Shown here: piece after piece, positions 60,147 through 64,000 of the stretch
Layout: each line of letters begins with the position of its first letter
Position numbering within the stretch: the stretch's first letter is position 1
Source: Brachypodium distachyon
Taxonomy: Eukaryota > Streptophyta > Magnoliopsida > Poales > Poaceae
Assembly (NCBI RefSeq): GCF_000005505.3
Contig: NC_016133.3
Span: forward strand, 41,691,237-41,755,236
Length of the DNA stretch: 64,000 bases
Direction of reading: 5' to 3'
Notes under the pieces: generated by a model
Told to the model about the DNA's origin: nothing
Database searches by the model: none
What the model saw: only the letters and a program-made list of their open reading frames with translations
Position numbers and translations under genes: made by a program

Positions 60147-60604
60147 CTCCACACCCTTTTTCTTTTTTTTTGTGGGTACCCACACCCTTTTTCGATCCCA
60201 AAGATATTTTGTTACAGCTAACTACTCGAACTTTCAGCCATCTCTGCTCAGAATATGTTTGGAGATTGTACGTAGAGACAGCAGGGCCACAGTACCGTGT
60301 TGAATCTAGCTGCTGATCCGTGCCATGCATGAATGAATGGCGCCCACCATTTTTTATTTGGTATAAACTGGAGTGCCGTTGATCACCGTACGCAACTTGC
60401 TTGCGTGGCCATGTGTGCGCGCGCGCGCGCATGTATTTCCGCGCCGATCGACGTGTACGTGCGTAGATTCCTATACTACGATACTGTATCACAAATCAGA
60501 ATGGTATGCAGACCGATCAACAGTGGTTGATCCTATGCATTTTTATTTCTTCCGTGTCACGCCCAGCTGTCAATTTCGTGCCCATTTTGCCCTCGGGAGG
60601 CCGC
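60147..60604. other. Promoter region of the Ala/Glu-rich protein gene
   Basis: Non-coding. Contains a (CG)n-type alternating run at 60417-60430 and leads to the TATA box. Confidence 0.4.
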
Positions 60605-60613
60605 TATATATAG
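60605..60613 (+). promoter_or_regulatory. TATA box
   Basis: TATATATAG, followed about 30 bp later by a likely start (TCGCAGCACACCGCTTCATCA) and a CA-rich 5' UTR leading to the ATG at 60766. Confidence 0.75.
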
Positions 60614-60765
60614 CCCCTGTATCGCAGCACACCGCTTCATCACTCAGCACAACAGAGTTCATCTGTCACACTCTCATCTGGTTCGATCGCACCGAAGTGC
60701 TAGCTCGATCGATCGATCATCAGCCAGATAGTCAGCTAGACGCTTCGGGTCCAAGCTCATTGCAA

Positions 60766-61682
60766 ATGGCCGCCGTCGAGGTAGCCATTTGAAAGCCTTT
60801 TTGGTTTGGTGTCCTTGATGAATGCATGTAGCTTTGATCGATCTGTTGAGCGTGTCTGTTAATTAATTGGCATGCGCACGCATTCACGATCGACTAACTT
60901 TGCACATGACGATCAACCCGCTCGATAGGTATTTTGATTTCAATGTATGACACGCGTCGTTTGCAAATTAAACGCAGGTTCAGGTCGCCACGCACGCGAT
61001 GCCCGCCGCCGAGGAGGCTCCGGCGGTGGTGGCGGTGGAGGAAGTCCAGCCGGTTGTTGAAGCTGCTGCTGCCGTGGAGGAGGTGGCCGTGAAGGAGGAA
61101 GCTGTTGCGCCGGCCGTGGCCGAGACCAAAGTGGTGGAGCCCGAGGCGGCGGCAGCACCGGCGGCCGAGCCAACGGAGACCGAAGTGGTGGAGGAGGCAA
61201 CGCCGGTGGCTGAGCCAGCCGTGGCCGAGGCCGAGGCAGCTCCAGCCGAGGCCACGGAGGAGACCACCAAGGAGGCGGAGCCAGAGGCTGCAGCTCCGGT
61301 GGAGATCGAGACCAGGGAACCAGAGCCAGAGGCTGTAGTAGCTCCGGCGGAGGCCGAGACCAAAGAAGCAGAGGCGCCGGCCGCTGTCGAGACCGAAGAG
61401 GCCGTAGAGGCGCCGGCGCCGGTGGTGGCAGAGACACCGGCCAAGGAGGAGGAGGCAGCGCCTGCAGCTGCAGTGCCGGAGGAAGCAGCAGCAGCAACCG
61501 AGGCGCCGGTGGAGGCCGAGGCGGCCGTGCCCGTCGAGGCGGCTGAGGAAGAGGCACCGGCGGTTGCCGCTGAGGCCAAGGAGCCGGAGGCAGCTGCGGA
61601 GACACCGGTCGAGGCCGAAGCAGCTGCGCCAGTCGAGGTGCCGGCGGCGGCCGCTGACGAGGCCGACAAGGCCACCGAGTGA
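60766..61682 (+). CDS. Ala/Glu/Val/Pro-rich disordered protein of unknown function
   Basis: Two coding exons, 60766-60780 (MAAVE, then GTAGCC donor) and 60978-61682 (after AAACGCAG), give 239 residues. The protein is almost pure Ala, Glu, Val, Pro, Thr with some Lys; it starts VQVATHAMPAAEEAPAVVAV and repeats motifs such as PVEAEAA and AVAEAEAAPAEA. It contains no Phe, Trp, Tyr, Leu, Gly, Ser, Asn or Cys in my reading. It has no signal peptide, membrane segment or fold and should be acidic and disordered. The clear TATA box, 5-codon first exon and short intron argue for a real gene. Similar grass proteins are sometimes labelled calphotin-like because of composition only; I know of no tested function. 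The antisense strand is also open for 269 codons, which is a by-product of the GC-rich repeats. Confidence 0.8.
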
Positions 61683-62412
61683 TCCAGTGGATTCGCGGGC
61701 CACAATCTACCTACATATTCTAGCCGTACGTGTACGTGTTGATGTGTCGTGTATTCCGTTCAGTCGTCGTCGTCTCGGTCTTGCCGGCAGTCCGTATGTC
61801 ATCTGCGAGGTCGTGGGGTTCGTCAATAATGTGTCCGTGCGGCTGTCCCGGGTCCCGCTTGTCAGTGCTGGCGTGGCAATCGCTGGCTTCGGCAGGGGAG
61901 TCGGAGCCCGTAGTTGTACACGTTTGTCATTTTTCTTCTTCTTTCTACTGCTGCTTTGTCCGCGTTGGGTTAATATGTGTGTAGCTATTGTATTCTCCTG
62001 TTGTACTGAAGAAAATAATCTTGTACTCCTACGTACTTTGTGTGTGTCACGGTGTGATATCCATGATCTGCAGAAGCCAGCAACTACAAAGTTCACAAGC
62101 AACAGACAACAGAAGAAAAACATCAAACAACGCAACAACCCGTTCATCACGCCCTGACCTGCCTTGGCAGCTGGCTACCACCAAGCAGAGAAAAGCTACG
62201 GGCAGCCCCCTCACAAACACAACAGCCTCATCCGAACTTATCAGACTCCACATCCACTTTACGCCGGGCTCTCCTGAACAAACGAACAGCCATTGCATTG
62301 CAGAACAGAGACCGCACCCCTCTGCACCTCACTGAATCTCACGGATGATCCATGGCACCTCGATTTTTTTCGTCGATGAAAACACTTCAGTGAACTCAGG
62401 AAAAAATCGTAC
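61683..62412. other. 3' UTR of the Ala/Glu-rich gene and intergenic DNA
   Basis: T-rich 3' flank; AATAAT at about 62016 could act as a polyadenylation signal. No gene follows. Confidence 0.4.
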
Positions 62413-62711
62413 AGCTCGTTTGGCAACCCTCCTTTCATTTCATTTGGTAGAAATGAAATGAACTAACTTTTCATGAGATTTCATTTGGTTGAATTTGAAT
62501 TCCGAGTTCAAAAATCATATTTGTTTACCGCATGCATTTGTAGAGTGAGAGACAATTTTACAAAAATGGTGGCTTTTAGAAAGGAATGAGGTCAGTGGTA
62601 GTGTGATTTCATGAAATTGCAAATTGAATTCACGTAACCAATTTCGTTCCAACCAAATAAGTTAGTTTTTAGAATTCAAAAGAATTTCACAATTCTATCT
62701 CCAAATGACGA
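62413..62711. mobile_element. Possible MITE, about 300 bp
   Basis: The ends AGCTCGTTTGG and CCAAATGACGAGCGT are partly inverted, and the AT-rich interior has paired blocks (ATTTCATTTGG / CCAAATAAG, AGTTAGTTTTTAG / AACTAACTTTT). No target duplication was found. Confidence 0.4.
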
Positions 62712-63648
62712 GCGTCAAATGGGCTGGCAGAGATCTTACAACGAAATTCCACGAGAGTACGGACGCCAGACATGATCATCAATCCACAGTAGAAGCCCAT
62801 TAATCCAGCAGCGATACGATGGGCCTATATCACAGCGAACAAAGGCCTGCCACACACAGCCCCACTTAATGGTCTTCCTCCTCTCTGAGCTTGACGGGCC
62901 TGCTGCGGATTCGGGCCGTTTAATCCTAAACAAGAACATAACATCATGTCTTCCACCGAGGCACCGACCGCAATCAGAGACCTCGTCCTTGACGGTGAGC
63001 CGTCGACGAGTTATGTACACAGGCAGTGTGACCTACGAATAGACGGAATAGTCACTCCAAAACAATATCACCAAAAGGGGACCAGATCGATCCAGAGGCG
63101 CTTTTAACGCCGTGTCACGTCAGATGCGACGCCGGTGATTAACAATTAATCTACGGCGAGCGAGTCTCTCATCTGCCTTGACGAGACGGCCTTCGTGCCA
63201 ACTGGGTCTGCTTGCTTGGGTTGGGAGAGGTGGAATTAATATGTAATCTCAATCAACGGCGACACGACCACAACTGATCCGGTGCCAGCGCTCGCACGGC
63301 GCAGCTTCGGAGCACAACTTTTGATCCACCATCCAGTCCTGCAATAAGACGCATCCAGGGCTAAAGCTTTGAGATTCCCTTGATCACCACCTCTGGACAT
63401 TTGGTGCTCCTTGGCGGCCTAGTCTACTGGGCTATGCTGAAAAGACCTTGACCCAGGGTTCAGCAATCAGCACCCACGGACGTTTGCATAGCACACAGAT
63501 GAGTCTGAAGCCGTGGGCGCGCGGGCCCTCCTGGAAAACAGTGTTCTCGCATCACTAATGGAATTGGAACGCATTATGCACGGTGACGCTATCTTTGAAT
63601 GCTGATAAGTCCGAAGTCTGCGTCCATTTTCTATCATGCTCCCTCCGT
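62712..63648. other. Intergenic sequence
   Basis: A 94-codon frame on the minus strand (63020-62736) has no motif. No supported gene. Confidence 0.4.
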
Positions 63649-64000
63649 TTCATAAAGTGACTTTCTATTTCGGCAAAGTATACGATGAAAACCACCTCTA
63701 CGGTTCAAACTGTGAAAACTCGATTGAAAAAAGTTCAAAAAATTCTTAAAAAAATCACATATGTTAGAAAAGTGATGTTTTATATATCTGTAAAATTTCA
63801 AGACCAAACTCAATTTTGTTTGGGAGCAGCGAAAAAGACAAATTCTGCATGAATAGTGTTTTTTCAGTGTTTGACAATATTCATTGTAAATTTCTCTTTT
63901 TAATTTCTTCCAAATGCTTTTGATTTTGAACTTAAAATTTTGCAGGTTTGTAGAACATCACAGTCCCAACATATGGTATTTTTTTAGATTTTTTTTTAAA
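63649..64000. mobile_element. MITE-like or larger repeat, cut by the window end
   Basis: CTCCCTCCGTTTCATAAAGTG is a typical Stowaway-like left end. The following AT-rich sequence (TTTTTTCAGTGTTTGACA) is a common grass repeat. The right end lies outside the window. Confidence 0.55.

Noticed and set aside
60894..61703. 269-, 221- and 241-codon minus-strand frames
   Set aside because: They are shadows of the Ala/Glu-rich gene; GC-rich triplet repeats leave all frames open.
62736..63020. 94-codon minus-strand frame
   Set aside because: No motif; composition like the surrounding intergenic DNA.
1..64000. CRISPR arrays, rRNA genes, tRNA genes, operons
   Set aside because: None seen; the sequence is eukaryotic and the only tRNA-like boxes belong to SINEs.

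Overview
The window is plant nuclear DNA, most probably from a pooid grass. Reasons: many short Stowaway-type MITEs with the terminal motif CTCCCTCCGTCC and TA target sites; copia LTRs of the BARE/Angela and SIRE/Maximus kinds; two Au-SINE-like elements; GC-rich first exons; short introns. One recognisable gene every 8-10 kb fits a compact genome such as Brachypodium. The species is inferred, not shown.

Layout. 1-0.4 kb: the 3' end of an unrecognised + gene. 0.4-9.4 kb: intergenic DNA with MITEs, a 5'-truncated LINE (7387-8198) with a perfect 17-bp target duplication, and palindromic repeats. 9.4-19.3 kb: a 15-coding-exon minus-strand gene for an EDM2-like PHD-finger/methyltransferase-fold chromatin protein; its introns hold several MITEs and foldbacks. 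19.3-34.6 kb: a transposon-rich block with three solo LTRs that each have a 5-bp target duplication, a hAT element, a Pack-MULE candidate, a SINE, a Tourist MITE and other inverted-repeat elements. 35.7-37.6 kb: an FLA7-like fasciclin arabinogalactan gene (minus). 40.6-41.3 kb: a ~680-bp foldback element. 42.0-44.4 kb: peroxisomal serine:glyoxylate aminotransferase (minus). 48.3-51.8 kb: a DEK_C plus double-SWIB protein (+). 52.8-54.2 kb: a plastid NTF2-like protein with a C-terminal membrane segment (minus). 54.9-57.3 kb: a deletion-derived copia element with both LTRs. 60.8-61.7 kb: a small gene for an extremely biased Ala/Glu/Val/Pro protein (+).

The genes are functionally independent (chromatin/epigenetic control, photorespiration, cell wall or plasma-membrane glycoprotein, transcription-associated SWIB protein, plastid protein). 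No operon or gene cluster is present. Exon borders were set by reading-frame continuity across GT/GC-AG junctions, and each full model closes in frame (889, 275, 402, 417, 263 and 240 codons including stop). Transposon borders were set by terminal repeats and matching target duplications. I did not find a clearly new biological system. The most unusual items are the 239-residue protein built from only twelve amino-acid types, the gene-fragment-like DNA inside terminal-inverted-repeat elements, and a 358-bp cluster of 18 GTAC sites.
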